Below, piece by piece: positions 9,178 to 16,576 of a DNA stretch of 49,962 bases; position 1 is the stretch's first letter, and every line of letters begins with the position of its first letter. Source of the DNA: HGM13634 sp045537285 (GTDB taxonomy: Bacteria > Bacillota > Clostridia > TANB77 > CAG-508); contig JAZSPC010000037.1 in NCBI GenBank assembly GCA_045537285.1, positions 1-49,962 on the forward strand, read 5' to 3'. Position numbers and translations under genes: made by a program. The notes beneath the pieces were generated by a model. It was given only the letters and a program-made list of their open reading frames with translations. It was not told the DNA's origin and searched no databases.

Positions 9178-9206
9178 TTGCAATATTTATGTAAATATGA
9201 TATAAT
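9178..9206 (+). promoter_or_regulatory. Sigma-A promoter before the 9235 gene
   Basis: TTGCAA (9178-9183), a 17-base spacer and TATAAT (9201-9206), with TGA just before the -10 (extended -10). The spacer and -10 region (ATGTAAATATGATATAAT) closely match the promoters of the Spo0A_C cassettes at 26074, 26641 and 27292. Confidence 0.8.
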
Positions 9207-9234
9207 ATATTTATGTTAGAAAGGACGTGATTCA

Positions 9235-9600
9235 ATGAGCGAGAAAAAAACAATTAGTGGAGTGAGAAAAGATTTATCACCAAGTGAATTTAAAGCAAAA
9301 ATGGACAGTGCTGTTCCACAGGGGCAAAAAAGAATGTCAAAAGTTAAAGGGTTTTTTAGTACTTTGACAGAGTATTTAAGTGCTTTCGGATTGTTCCCAG
9401 TGTTATCAAAGGAATCTAAACAGCCAAAAGGACGTATGTATGGAGATGATGCTCCGCAACCAAGTAGCCCGTCATTTAGAGAATCACAACGTTTTGATCC
9501 AGAAAGAGCATATATTCAAAGAATTCAAGAAATGGCATACCATCAAATGGTAGATGGAAAAGGAGATCCAGAACCATGTGATTGTGACCATGATAGATAA
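9235..9600 (+). CDS. Small hydrophilic protein of unknown function
   Basis: This is a 121-residue protein without membrane segments. It is basic at the N-terminus (residues 1-60, many Lys), with a short hydrophobic patch in the middle (EYLSAFGLFPVL, about 45-56). A Pro/Ser/Arg-rich linker follows, and the C-terminus ends in an acidic Cys/His tail (CDCDHDR). The tail could bind a metal, but one CxC with a single His is weak evidence. It has its own strong promoter at 9178-9206 and an AAAGGA site upstream of ATG 9235, so it is transcribed separately from the secretion cluster. I do not recognise the family. The promoter resembles those of the Spo0A_C genes 17 kb away, which may mean shared regulation. 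Confidence 0.6.
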   Translation: MSEKKTISGVRKDLSPSEFKAKMDSAVPQGQKRMSKVKGFFSTLTEYLSAFGLFPVLSKESKQPKGRMYGDDAPQPSSPSFRESQRFDPERAYIQRIQEMAYHQMVDGKGDPEPCDCDHDR

Positions 9601-9653
9601 AATAAATTCATAAAAACTTAGCATTTGGAAAACATATTAAAAAGGAGAGAAAT

Positions 9654-10658
9654 ATGTTTATACCAGATGCTATTTTTTATGAAGAAAAAGCTTATGAATA
9701 TGAGCTTGGGAAAAGACTATTAGATACTTACAAAAATCAAAATATACCAATGGTGATCATTGAAAATCATAACAATATTGAAGAAATGAGGAAAAAACAA
9801 AATAAAGAATTTCCATATATGAAAAGAAATCTAATTATAGCAACAAGGAAAACTCATAAATATACAGAAAATCATAAGGTTTCAGATTACTTAGTACCAT
9901 ATACTTCTTCTGGGTGTATTGCAATGTGTATGTATTGCTATTTGGTTTGTAATTATAACAAATGTGCATATTTGAGGTTGTTTGTAAACAGAGAATATAT
10001 GTTAGATAAAATAAAGAAAACTGCAAATAAATTTGATAAAAATATGGTATTTGAAATAGGAAGTAACAGTGATTTAATTTTAGAAAATACTATAACAAAT
10101 AATTTGGAATGGACAATAGAAAATTTTAAAGACCAAGAAAAAGGCTTGTTAACTTTTCCAACTAAATTCGATATGGTAGACCATATATTAGAACTAAATC
10201 ATAATAGAAAAATTATAATAAGAATGAGTGTTAATCCAGAAGAAATAATAAATAAAATAGAGTTTGGAACATCAAGATTAAGTGGAAGAATTGAAGCAAT
10301 AAACAAATTAGTAGAAGCGGGATATATTGTTGGTATTTTGGTAGCACCTATTGTATTGGTAGATAACTGGAAAGTTTTGTATGAAGGGTTATTAAAAGAG
10401 TTGCAAGACAAATTAACAGAAAAATCTAAAAAACAGGTTTTCTTTGAACTTATTTTTATGACATACAGTTATGTTCATAATGCTATTAACCAAGAAGCTT
10501 TTCCAAACGCAATAAACTTGTATAACAAAGATATAATGACGGGTAGAGGAAAAGGAAAGTATATGTATAAACCAGCTATAAAAGAAGAAGGGAAAAAATA
10601 CATGGAAGATTTAATGCACAAATATTTTCCAGACAATGAGATTAAATATATAGTATAA
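9654..10658 (+). CDS. splB: Spore photoproduct lyase (radical SAM)
   Basis: The 334-residue product matches SplB in length. The radical SAM cluster motif CxxxCxxC is in SSGCIAMCMYCYLVC (about residues 85-99), and the YCYL context is typical of SplB. Downstream blocks FEIGSNSD (about 127-134), TFPTKFDM and the SVNPEEI/GTSRLSGR region also fit. The enzyme uses S-adenosylmethionine and a 4Fe-4S cluster to reverse the spore-specific thymine dimer during germination, so it marks a spore former. ATG 9654 follows AAAAAGGAGAG. In Bacillus splB is expressed in the forespore; I could not assign a forespore promoter here. The spacing of the three cysteines is intact, so the protein should be active. Confidence 0.9.
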   Translation: MFIPDAIFYEEKAYEYELGKRLLDTYKNQNIPMVIIENHNNIEEMRKKQNKEFPYMKRNLIIATRKTHKYTENHKVSDYLVPYTSSGCIAMCMYCYLVCNYNKCAYLRLFVNREYMLDKIKKTANKFDKNMVFEIGSNSDLILENTITNNLEWTIENFKDQEKGLLTFPTKFDMVDHILELNHNRKIIIRMSVNPEEIINKIEFGTSRLSGRIEAINKLVEAGYIVGILVAPIVLVDNWKVLYEGLLKELQDKLTEKSKKQVFFELIFMTYSYVHNAINQEAFPNAINLYNKDIMTGRGKGKYMYKPAIKEEGKKYMEDLMHKYFPDNEIKYIV

Positions 10659-10705
10659 ATCATAAATTCATTTATATGAGAATATAAATCATATAGGTGA
10701 GTTTT

Positions 10706-11950
10706 TTGTTTAAAAAAATAGTTATATTCAGCTTGATTTTTAGTAATTTAATAATAAATAATATTAATGTTTTTGCAGATGATGGAATAGATAATGTAGA
10801 TATAAAAGAAATTGAAAAAGTTATAGAAACTACATCAGAAGTACTGGATGAACCTAGAATCAATTCTAGATATGCAATAGTTTTAGATAGGGATAGTAAA
10901 GCTATACTTTATGGAAAAAACGAAAAAACTAGAACTAAGATGGCTTCTACCACAAAAATCATGACTAGCTTAGTTGTAATAGAGAATACGAATTTAAATA
11001 ATATAGTAGAGATATCAAGCAAAGCAGCTGGTACAGGTGGATCAAGATTAAAATTAAACAAAGAAGATAAAATAACGGTAAGAGATTTACTATATGGATT
11101 AATGTTAAGGTCTGGAAATGATGCAGCCGTAGCACTAGCAGAGTATATCGGGGGTAGTATAGAAGGTTTTGCAGTGCTTATGAATAAAAAAGCTAGGGAA
11201 TTAGGACTAGAAAATACTAATTTTGTAACACCACATGGTTTAGATTCAGATGAACATTATACAACACCTTATGAATTAGCACTTTTAACGGATTATGCAT
11301 TGAAAAATGAAACTTTTGCAAATATTGTAAATACAAAAATATGTAATATAACTATAAATGGATATTCAAGAACCATTAGTAATACAAATGAATTATTAGG
11401 AAATTTAAATGGAGTATACGGCGTAAAAACCGGATTTACAAATGGCGCAGGTAGGTGCCTAGTTACATCTACAAAACGTGGGAATTTAGATATAATTTGC
11501 ATTGTTTTAGGAGCAGATACAAAAAAAATTAGGACATCAGACAGTGTAAAATTAATAGAATATACTTTTTCAAATTTTCAAAAAGCAGATATCAAAACAA
11601 AAATAGAAGAAGAGTTTAATATTTGGAAAGATATAAATTCTGGAAGAATAAATATTGACAAAGGAATAAAAAATGGAATAGATTTAAAGTTAGGTGAATA
11701 CAATTTACAAAACTATCCAATAAAAAATAATACGGAGAATATGTTTAGAGTAGAAATAAATGCAAATTTTAATTTAATTGCCCCAGTAGAAGAAAATACT
11801 CAAATAGGAGAAGTATTATTTTTATATGGAAAAGAAACTATATTAAATATTCCAATATTAACAGCAGAAGAAGTAAGGAAAAAGGGGATAGTAGATTATA
11901 TATTAGAAATAATTAGAAATTACAGTTGTTACCCAGAAAAAATAATTTAA
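10706..11950 (+). CDS. D-alanyl-D-alanine carboxypeptidase (PBP5/DacF-like, S11 family)
   Basis: This is a penicillin-binding protein that trims the terminal D-Ala from peptidoglycan stem peptides. All three active-site motifs are present: STTK (SxxK, in KMASTTKIMTSL, about residue 80), SGN (in LRSGNDAAVALAE, about 135) and KTG (in GVYGVKTGFTNGAG, about 240). An N-terminal hydrophobic signal segment (about residues 4-22) directs export, and a beta-rich C-terminal domain follows (about 290-390). I choose TTG 10706, which has AGGTGA five bases upstream; GTG 10697 lies inside that site and would add three residues. The gene follows splB. DacF in Bacillus is sporulation-specific, but general PBP5 homologues look the same, so I give no symbol. 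Confidence 0.88.
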   Translation: MFKKIVIFSLIFSNLIINNINVFADDGIDNVDIKEIEKVIETTSEVLDEPRINSRYAIVLDRDSKAILYGKNEKTRTKMASTTKIMTSLVVIENTNLNNIVEISSKAAGTGGSRLKLNKEDKITVRDLLYGLMLRSGNDAAVALAEYIGGSIEGFAVLMNKKARELGLENTNFVTPHGLDSDEHYTTPYELALLTDYALKNETFANIVNTKICNITINGYSRTISNTNELLGNLNGVYGVKTGFTNGAGRCLVTSTKRGNLDIICIVLGADTKKIRTSDSVKLIEYTFSNFQKADIKTKIEEEFNIWKDINSGRINIDKGIKNGIDLKLGEYNLQNYPIKNNTENMFRVEINANFNLIAPVEENTQIGEVLFLYGKETILNIPILTAEEVRKKGIVDYILEIIRNYSCYPEKII

Positions 11951-11986
11951 TATTTAAAAATTATAAGTAATAAAATTATAAAAAGC

Positions 11987-12015
11987 TTGACTAACAGCTA
12001 AATTTCTGGTATTAT
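11987..12015 (+). promoter_or_regulatory. Promoter of tRNA-Gly
   Basis: TTGACT (11987-11992), a 17-base spacer and TATTAT (12010-12015) with TGG before the -10. The mature tRNA starts 15 bases after the -10. Confidence 0.8.
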
Positions 12016-12029
12016 ATTAATGTTTCAAT

Positions 12030-12105
<76 letters not shown>

Positions 12106-12130
12106 AAAGTTCCAAAATTGGAACTTTTTT
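12106..12130 (+). terminator. Intrinsic terminator of tRNA-Gly
   Basis: AAGTTCCAA (12107-12115) and TTGGAACTT (12118-12126) form a 9-bp stem, followed by a T run. It directly follows the CCA end. Confidence 0.85.
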
Positions 12131-12147
12131 CTTTTTATATTTTCTTA

Positions 12148-12176
12148 TTTACTTTTAAAACTATAAATGATATACT
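12148..12176 (+). promoter_or_regulatory. Likely mltG promoter
   Basis: TTTACT (12148-12153), 17 bases, TATACT (12171-12176). It lies between the tRNA-Gly terminator and the mltG start. Confidence 0.6.
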
Positions 12177-12197
12177 CTGTTTATGCGAGGTACCAAT

Positions 12198-13304
12198 ATG
12201 GAAAAATTAAAGGAAATATTAAATAATATAAAAAAATTAAATAAGAAAAGTAAAATAATTATAGTAATAATTGCAATATCACTTCTTCTGTGTGTAACTC
12301 CAATAATATGGTATAATACATCATTAGGAGCCGTATCAAAAGAAAGCAGTAAAGTAGAAGTAGAAATACCAATAGGCTCTGGAAGCAATAAAATTGGTGC
12401 TATTTTAAAAGAAAATAAATTAATAAAAAATGAACTTGCATTTAAAATATATATAAAACTGAATAATGTAGAAGGATTGCAAGCAGGAAAATATCAAATA
12501 GATACAAATTGGAATGTTAAAGAAATATTAGAATTTTTAAAAACAGGAAAAGTAATGAAAGACCAAGTTATAATTACTTTTGTAGAAGGAAAAAATATAC
12601 GTTGGATAGCAAATAAAATCGAAGAATGTACAAACAACACCGAAGAAGATGTATATAATCTTTTAAAAGATGAAGAATATATAGGCGATTTAATAGAACA
12701 ATATTCTTTTATTACTACGGAAATAAAAAATAAAGACATTTATTATCCATTAGAAGGATATTTATTTCCAGACACATATTATTTTAATGGAAAAGATGTA
12801 TCTGTAAAAGAAATCTTTAAAGTAATGCTAGATAAAATGGAGAGTGTTCTATTAAATATAGAAAATAAAAAAGGTTTATCAACACATGAGTTGCTAACAA
12901 TGGCTTCAATAGTGGAGCTAGAAGGAACTAATGAGGCTGCAAGAAAAGATATTGCCAGTGTATTTTATAACAGAATTGCTAAAAATATATCCCTAGGAAG
13001 TGATGTTACAACATATTATGCTTATGGAATAGATATGGGAGAAAGAGATTTAACTAAAAGTGAATTAAACTCATATAATCCATATAATACACGTGGACCT
13101 AATATGACAGGCAAATTACCAGTAGGACCTATTGCAAGTCCGTCACTATCTTCTATACAAGCGGCAGCAGACCCAAGCCAAACTGAATATTTATTCTTTG
13201 TTGCAGATAAAAATGGAAAAGTATATTTTACTAAAAGTAATTCAGAACATGAACAGATGATATTAAAACTAAAACAACAAGGTCTTTGGTATGTATATGA
13301 ATAA
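12198..13304 (+). CDS. mltG: Endolytic murein transglycosylase MltG (YceG-like)
   Basis: The start at ATG 12198 (368 residues) has GAGG at 12187-12190; an in-frame ATG at 12183 has no site and adds only five residues. The product has a basic N-terminus, one transmembrane helix (about residues 18-38), a LysM-like region (about 50-110) and the YceG catalytic domain. Diagnostic blocks are SIVELEGTNEAA (catalytic Glu), SVFYNRI, LGSDVTTYYA, YNTRGPNMTGKLPVGPI and the C-terminal LFFVADKNGK. MltG cleaves nascent glycan strands at the membrane and is thought to set their length. It has its own promoter and sits between two tRNA genes. All conserved blocks are intact. Confidence 0.92.
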   Translation: MEKLKEILNNIKKLNKKSKIIIVIIAISLLLCVTPIIWYNTSLGAVSKESSKVEVEIPIGSGSNKIGAILKENKLIKNELAFKIYIKLNNVEGLQAGKYQIDTNWNVKEILEFLKTGKVMKDQVIITFVEGKNIRWIANKIEECTNNTEEDVYNLLKDEEYIGDLIEQYSFITTEIKNKDIYYPLEGYLFPDTYYFNGKDVSVKEIFKVMLDKMESVLLNIENKKGLSTHELLTMASIVELEGTNEAARKDIASVFYNRIAKNISLGSDVTTYYAYGIDMGERDLTKSELNSYNPYNTRGPNMTGKLPVGPIASPSLSSIQAAADPSQTEYLFFVADKNGKVYFTKSNSEHEQMILKLKQQGLWYVYE

Positions 13305-13313
13305 AATAAAAAA

Positions 13314-13341
13314 ATGCGTTCTAATTTTTTTTAGAACGCAT
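13314..13341. terminator. Hairpin after mltG (stronger as a minus-strand terminator)
   Basis: A perfect 11-bp stem, ATGCGTTCTAA (13314-13324) and TTAGAACGCAT (13331-13341), encloses a T6 loop. The T run outside the stem is on the minus strand (A run at 13308-13313). On the plus strand only AAAATTTATTT follows, so termination of mltG may be weak. Confidence 0.6.
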
Positions 13342-13397
13342 AAAATTTATTTAGAAAAGGAAATTAATTAATAATTCAATAAATTTTATAAAAACAC

Positions 13398-13426
13398 TTG
13401 AAAAAAAGTATATTTTAATGTAAAAT
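13398..13426 (+). promoter_or_regulatory. Promoter of tRNA-Cys
   Basis: TTGAAA (13398-13403), a 17-base spacer and TAAAAT (13421-13426), 22 bases before the mature tRNA. Confidence 0.7.
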
Positions 13427-13447
13427 TAATATCTGTATGGAGATTAT

Positions 13448-13522
13448 GGCGAGTTAGCCAAGCGGTAAGGCACGAGTCTGCAAAACTCTGATTCATCGGT
13501 TCGATTCCGATACTCGCCTCCA
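13448..13522 (+). tRNA. tRNA-Cys(GCA)
   Basis: Acceptor GGCGAGT (13448-13454) pairs with ACTCGCC (13512-13518). The D arm contains AGCCAAGCGGTAAGG, the anticodon GCA starts at 13480 in CTGCAAA, and the T arm carries GGTTCGATTCC. CCA is encoded at 13520-13522. Confidence 0.95.
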
Positions 13523-13540
13523 ATAAGCTAAATAGATAAT

Positions 13541-13569
13541 TTGACATATAACAAAAAGTATGTTATTAT
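13541..13569 (+). promoter_or_regulatory. Strong promoter of the candidate antitoxin RNA
   Basis: TTGACA (13541-13546), exactly 17 bases, TATTAT (13564-13569), with TGT just before the -10. No plausible plus-strand ORF follows before the terminator at 13626-13656, so this consensus promoter appears to drive a short non-coding RNA. Confidence 0.8.
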
Positions 13570-13602
13570 ATATTTAGCTTATACAAATAATTTTATGTAT
13601 TT

Positions 13603-13617
13603 TTTGTAGTAATATAC
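13603..13617 (+). repeat. Direct repeat copy 1 in the antitoxin RNA
   Basis: TTTGTAGTAATATAC; it differs from copy 2 (13729-13743) at one of 15 positions. The difference (T for C) still allows a G-U pair in the RNA duplex. Confidence 0.85.
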
Positions 13618-13621
13618 AAAT

Positions 13622-13656
13622 AAAAGACTAGGAAATTGCGGTTCCTAGTCTTTTTT
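13622..13656. terminator. Bidirectional terminator shared by toxin mRNA and antitoxin RNA
   Basis: GACTAGGAA (13626-13634) and TTCCTAGTC (13642-13650) form a 9-bp stem with a 7-base loop. T6 follows on the plus strand (13651-13656) and T4 on the minus strand (A run 13622-13625). Confidence 0.85.
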
Positions 13657-13660
13657 CGTT

Positions 13661-13729
13661 TCAATCATCGATTTCTTTTAATATTAAAAGAATAATGATT
13701 AATGCAGTCCATTTTATGTACTTCTTCAT
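13661..13729 (-). CDS. Candidate type I toxin: 22-residue hydrophobic peptide
   Basis: The minus-strand ORF runs from ATG (CAT at 13727-13729) to TGA (TCA at 13661-13663). The peptide begins MKKYIKW, has a hydrophobic core ALIIILLIL and ends in charged residues (KEIDD): a single membrane helix with a basic N-terminus and an acidic C-terminus, as in small type I toxins such as Fst. The ribosome-binding site AAAGGAGGTG (plus-strand 13741-13750) is very strong, though its AGGAGG core lies about a dozen bases from the ATG. The leader can fold with CCTTTC pairing to GAAAGG (plus-strand 13764-13769 and 13746-13751), hiding part of that site. A minus-strand promoter lies at 13777-13805. Without homologues in hand the toxin role is inferred; the alternative is a small membrane peptide of other function. 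Confidence 0.65.
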   Translation of the reverse strand: MKKYIKWTALIIILLILKEIDD

Positions 13730-13743
13730 TTGTAGTAATACAC
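13729..13743 (+). repeat. Direct repeat copy 2, over the toxin translation start region
   Basis: TTTGTAGTAATACAC on the plus strand. On the minus-strand mRNA this is the spacer between the AGGAGG site and the ATG, and the final base belongs to the start codon. It is the predicted target of the antitoxin RNA. Confidence 0.85.
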
Positions 13744-13776
13744 CTCCTTTCTAACTTTCTGTTGAAAGGTTAATTA

Positions 13777-13805
13777 AATATATAATAGTTTTAATATAAA
13801 AACAA
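13777..13805 (-). promoter_or_regulatory. Likely toxin promoter (minus strand)
   Basis: Read on the minus strand: TTGTTT, 17 bases, TATATT. An alternative reading is TTCGCT, 17 bases, TATTAT, shifted by five bases. Transcription would start near 13770, just at the leader hairpin. Confidence 0.5.
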
Positions 13806-13842
13806 GCGAACGTTTAAAATAAATATAAATTAATAGTATATC

Positions 13843-13871
13843 TTGATAAAACTGCAAATTTAATATATAAT
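13843..13871 (+). promoter_or_regulatory. Promoter of the signal peptidase gene
   Basis: TTGATA (13843-13848), 17 bases, TATAAT (13866-13871); the start codon is 30 bases downstream. Confidence 0.75.
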
Positions 13872-13901
13872 AAGAATGTTAATTATAAGGAGGCACTTAT
13901 T

Positions 13902-14543
13902 ATGGGTGAAGAGAAAAAAGCACAATTAAAAAATATTCTTGAATGGATATATTGTATTATAATAGCTGTTGCACTAGCTTTAATAGTTAGATATTATGTA
14001 GGAACACCTACAATAGTAAAACAGACATCTATGTATCCAACATTTGAGCCTAATGATAGATTAATATTAAATAGATTATATAGAACATTTAATAATGCAC
14101 CACAAAGAGGAGATATAATAACATTTGAAGCACCAACAGAAAACTATCAAAATGGAAAAATTGCAGATTTAGATAATCCAACTGCTATATATGGTTATGA
14201 GCCCCAAGGTTTAATTTCTAAATTTTTATATAACGTAGTAGAACTTTGGAAAACAAGTTATATAAAAAGAGTAATTGCACTTCCAGGTGAGCACATTCAA
14301 ATAAAAGACGGAAAAGTATATATTAATGGTGAAGAATTAAAAGAAGATTACCTACAAGAAGAAACTTATGCCGAAGGAGGCCAATTTATAGATTTAATAG
14401 TGCCAGAAGGAACAATATTTGTAATGGGAGATAATAGAGACGACAGTGGAGATTCAAGAATGTTTGGGTGTATTCCTTATGAGAAAATAGAAGGTAAAGT
14501 AGTATTTAGATTTTGGCCATTAAATGCATTCGGAATGATATAA
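13902..14543 (+). CDS. lepB: Signal peptidase I
   Basis: The 213-residue membrane protease removes signal peptides from exported proteins on the outer face of the membrane. It has one N-terminal transmembrane helix (about residues 12-32), which is the usual Gram-positive arrangement. The catalytic Ser is in QTSMYPTF (about residue 45) and the catalytic Lys in YIKRVIALPGE (about 125). The conserved boxes FVMGDNRDDSGDSR (about 177-190) and GKVVFRFWPL close the domain. The start ATG 13902 follows AAGGAGG at 13889-13895. It has its own promoter, with holB 14 bases downstream. Confidence 0.95.
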   Translation: MGEEKKAQLKNILEWIYCIIIAVALALIVRYYVGTPTIVKQTSMYPTFEPNDRLILNRLYRTFNNAPQRGDIITFEAPTENYQNGKIADLDNPTAIYGYEPQGLISKFLYNVVELWKTSYIKRVIALPGEHIQIKDGKVYINGEELKEDYLQEETYAEGGQFIDLIVPEGTIFVMGDNRDDSGDSRMFGCIPYEKIEGKVVFRFWPLNAFGMI

Positions 14544-14557
14544 TATGAGGAAATAAA

Positions 14558-15452
14558 ATGAACTTTAATGAATTAATAGGAAATGAAAAGGTAAAACAAA
14601 ATTTAATAAAAGCATTAAACAATAAAACCATATCACATAGTTATATGTTCATACGGTACAAAAGGAATTGGAAAAAAAGAATTTGCAAGAGAATTTGCAA
14701 AAGGCATTTTATGTGCTAGCGAACAAGACAATCCATGCGAAAACTGTAAATCTTGTATAGAATTCATAAATGGAAATAATCCAGACTATTATGAAATAGA
14801 GTTAGAGGAAGAAGAAAATAGTATAAAAATAGAAACTATTAGGCAAATGCAAAAACGAGTACAAGAGTTGCCGATTGTATCGAATAAAAAAGTATATATT
14901 ATAGACGATAGTGAGCATTTAACAAAAGATGCTCAAAACTGTTTATTAAAAACATTAGAGGAACCACCAGAATTTGTAACTATAATACTAATAGTATCAA
15001 ATGAAAATAAAATATTAAATACAATAAAATCAAGATGTATAAAAATATACTTTAATGATTTAACAGAAGAAGAGCTAAAAAAATATATTAATGAAAATTT
15101 AGAAATGTCTCAGTTTTCAAGTAATATGTTAAAGGCTTGTGGTGGAAGTATTGGAAAAGCAAAACAAATATATGAAAATAAAGAAACATATGAAGAGATA
15201 GATAAAATTTTTAACAATATAGAAAATTATTCATTATTAGAAATAATGAATAATTTAGAAATTTTATATAACAGCAAAGATGACATTCAAGACATATTAG
15301 AATATTTAAATACAATATTTATTAATAAAGCAAAAGAAAATATAAAATATATAGATTATATAAAATATGTTGAGCAAACAAAAATAAATATAAATGCAAA
15401 TTGTAATTACGATATGAGTATAGATAATTTATTATTTAATATTTTTAATTAA
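14558..15452 (+). pseudogene. holB: DNA polymerase III delta-prime subunit, frame interrupted by one extra base
   Basis: From ATG 14558 (TGAGG seven bases upstream) the frame encodes a delta-prime start (NELIGNEKVKQNLIKAL, then SHSYMFI). It then runs into nonsense. Ignoring C14654 restores GTKGIGKKEFA (P-loop-like), a four-Cys zinc module (C-x7-C-x2-C-x2-C, in CASEQDNPCENCKSC), SNKKVYIIDDSEHL, NCLLKTLEEPPE and the rest, to a 297-residue product of normal size. Delta-prime is a clamp-loader subunit in replication. The order holB-ricT matches Bacillus holB-yaaT. Everything but this base is intact, so a sequence error or a very recent mutation is more likely than an old pseudogene. An essential gene is unlikely to be lost. 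Confidence 0.85.
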
Positions 15453-15465
15453 AAGGAGAATGAAT

Positions 15466-16338
15466 TTGAACAAGATAGTAATAGGAGTTAAATTTAAAGA
15501 AACAGGGAAAATATACTTCTTTAATCCAAAAGGAGAAAAGTTTGAAAAAGGTGATTTCGTAATTGTAGAAACATCGATAGGTGAGCAATATACAGAGGTT
15601 GTTGTTCCAAACAAAGAAGTGCCGGAAGCAAATTTGAATGCCCCTTTAAAAGGAATAATTAGAAAAGCAAATTTTAAAGATAAAAAGCATCATGAAGAAA
15701 ATAAAAAGAAAGAAAAAGAGGCATTTAATACTGCTGAAAAATTAATAAAAAAATATAAATTAGATATGAATTTAACAAATGTCGAATATACATTTGATAA
15801 TAGTAAATTGTTATTCTATTTTACAGCAGAAGGAAGAATAGATTTTAGAGATTTAGTAAAAGAACTAGCAAGTATTTTTAAAACAAGAATAGAATTAAGA
15901 CAAATAGGGGTAAGGGACGAAGTAAGAAAAATAGGTGGAAATGGAATTTGCGGAAGAGAACTTTGTTGTTGCAGTTTCCTAGAAAACTTTGATTCTGTTT
16001 CAATAAAAATGGCAAAACAACAAAATATAGCATTAAATGCAGCTAAGATATCTGGAAACTGTGGTAGATTAATGTGTTGTTTAAAATATGAACAAGAAGT
16101 ATATGAAGATAAACTAAAAAGACTTCCAAAAGTAGGAGCAACAGTAAAAACAGAAGATGGAGAAGGTATAGTAGACGGATTAGAGACTCTAAAAGAAAAG
16201 GTAAGAGTTAAACTAAGAGATGGAGAAGGATTTTTCTATAAAAAATATGATGCAAAAGATATTAAAGTTATAAAAGATGTTGTAACAAAAGATGAAGATA
16301 TAGACGAAGATGAAGAATTAAAAAAATTAGAACAATAA
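15466..16338 (+). CDS. ricT: RicT/YaaT, PSP1-domain protein
   Basis: I prefer TTG 15466 (290 residues). GGAG at 15455-15458 lies seven bases upstream of it but only one base from ATG 15460. The PSP1 domain covers about residues 60-145. The cysteine-rich signature is intact: GICGRELCCCSF (about 162-173) and GNCGRLMCCLKYE (about 197-209). In Bacillus, RicT (YaaT) joins RicA and RicF in a complex carrying two 4Fe-4S clusters, which supports RNase Y processing and the Spo0A phosphorelay. Position directly after holB is conserved in Firmicutes. The acidic C-terminal tail is variable. Confidence 0.92.
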   Translation: MNKIVIGVKFKETGKIYFFNPKGEKFEKGDFVIVETSIGEQYTEVVVPNKEVPEANLNAPLKGIIRKANFKDKKHHEENKKKEKEAFNTAEKLIKKYKLDMNLTNVEYTFDNSKLLFYFTAEGRIDFRDLVKELASIFKTRIELRQIGVRDEVRKIGGNGICGRELCCCSFLENFDSVSIKMAKQQNIALNAAKISGNCGRLMCCLKYEQEVYEDKLKRLPKVGATVKTEDGEGIVDGLETLKEKVRVKLRDGEGFFYKKYDAKDIKVIKDVVTKDEDIDEDEELKKLEQ

Positions 16339-16360
16339 ACAATGAAAGAAGGTGAAATAA

Positions 16361-16531
16361 ATGGCATATAAAATAACAGACGCATGTATATCTTGTGGAG
16401 CATGTGCAGGAGCTTGTCCAGTAGAATGTATAAAACAAGGAGATAGCAAATATGAAATAAACAAAGATGTTTGTATATCTTGTGGAAGCTGTGCAGGAGT
16501 TTGTCCAGTAGAAGCACCAGTTGAAGAATAA
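16361..16531 (+). CDS. Small 2[4Fe-4S] ferredoxin
   Basis: The 56-residue protein carries two CxxCxxCxxxCP motifs (residues 9-20, CISCGACAGACP, and about 38-49, CISCGSCAGVCP). This is the classic clostridial ferredoxin fold. It is a soluble low-potential electron carrier. ATG 16361 follows GAAGGTG. It lies 22 bases after ricT and faces the pyruvate:ferredoxin oxidoreductase operon across a shared terminator. That oxidoreductase is a natural electron donor for it; the pairing is inferred from proximity. Confidence 0.95.
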   Translation: MAYKITDACISCGACAGACPVECIKQGDSKYEINKDVCISCGSCAGVCPVEAPVEE

Positions 16532-16541
16532 TAAAATACAT

Positions 16542-16573
16542 AAAAAACTCTCTACAAAATGTAGAGAGTTTTA
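16542..16573. terminator. Bidirectional terminator between ferredoxin and porB
   Basis: ACTCTCTACA (16547-16556) pairs with TGTAGAGAGT (16560-16569). There are T runs on both strands, and it serves two convergent units. Confidence 0.85.
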
Positions 16574-16576
16574 ATT

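Larger units (their letters stand above)
13577..13656 (+). ncRNA. Candidate type I antitoxin RNA (about 80 nt)
   Basis: The predicted transcript runs from about seven bases after the -10 at 13564-13569 to the T run of the terminator at 13651-13656. It contains repeat copy 1 (13603-13617), which is complementary to the region between ribosome-binding site and start codon of the minus-strand peptide mRNA: 15 contiguous pairs with one G-U. Its 3' hairpin is shared with that mRNA. Length, convergent orientation and repeat placement match RNA II of the par locus of plasmid pAD1 (established knowledge). The transcript itself is inferred from sequence. Confidence 0.65.

Noticed and set aside
15780..15786. 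TGTCGAA (Spo0A box match)
   Set aside because: It lies inside the ricT coding sequence; a 7-base match in 50 kb is expected by chance.
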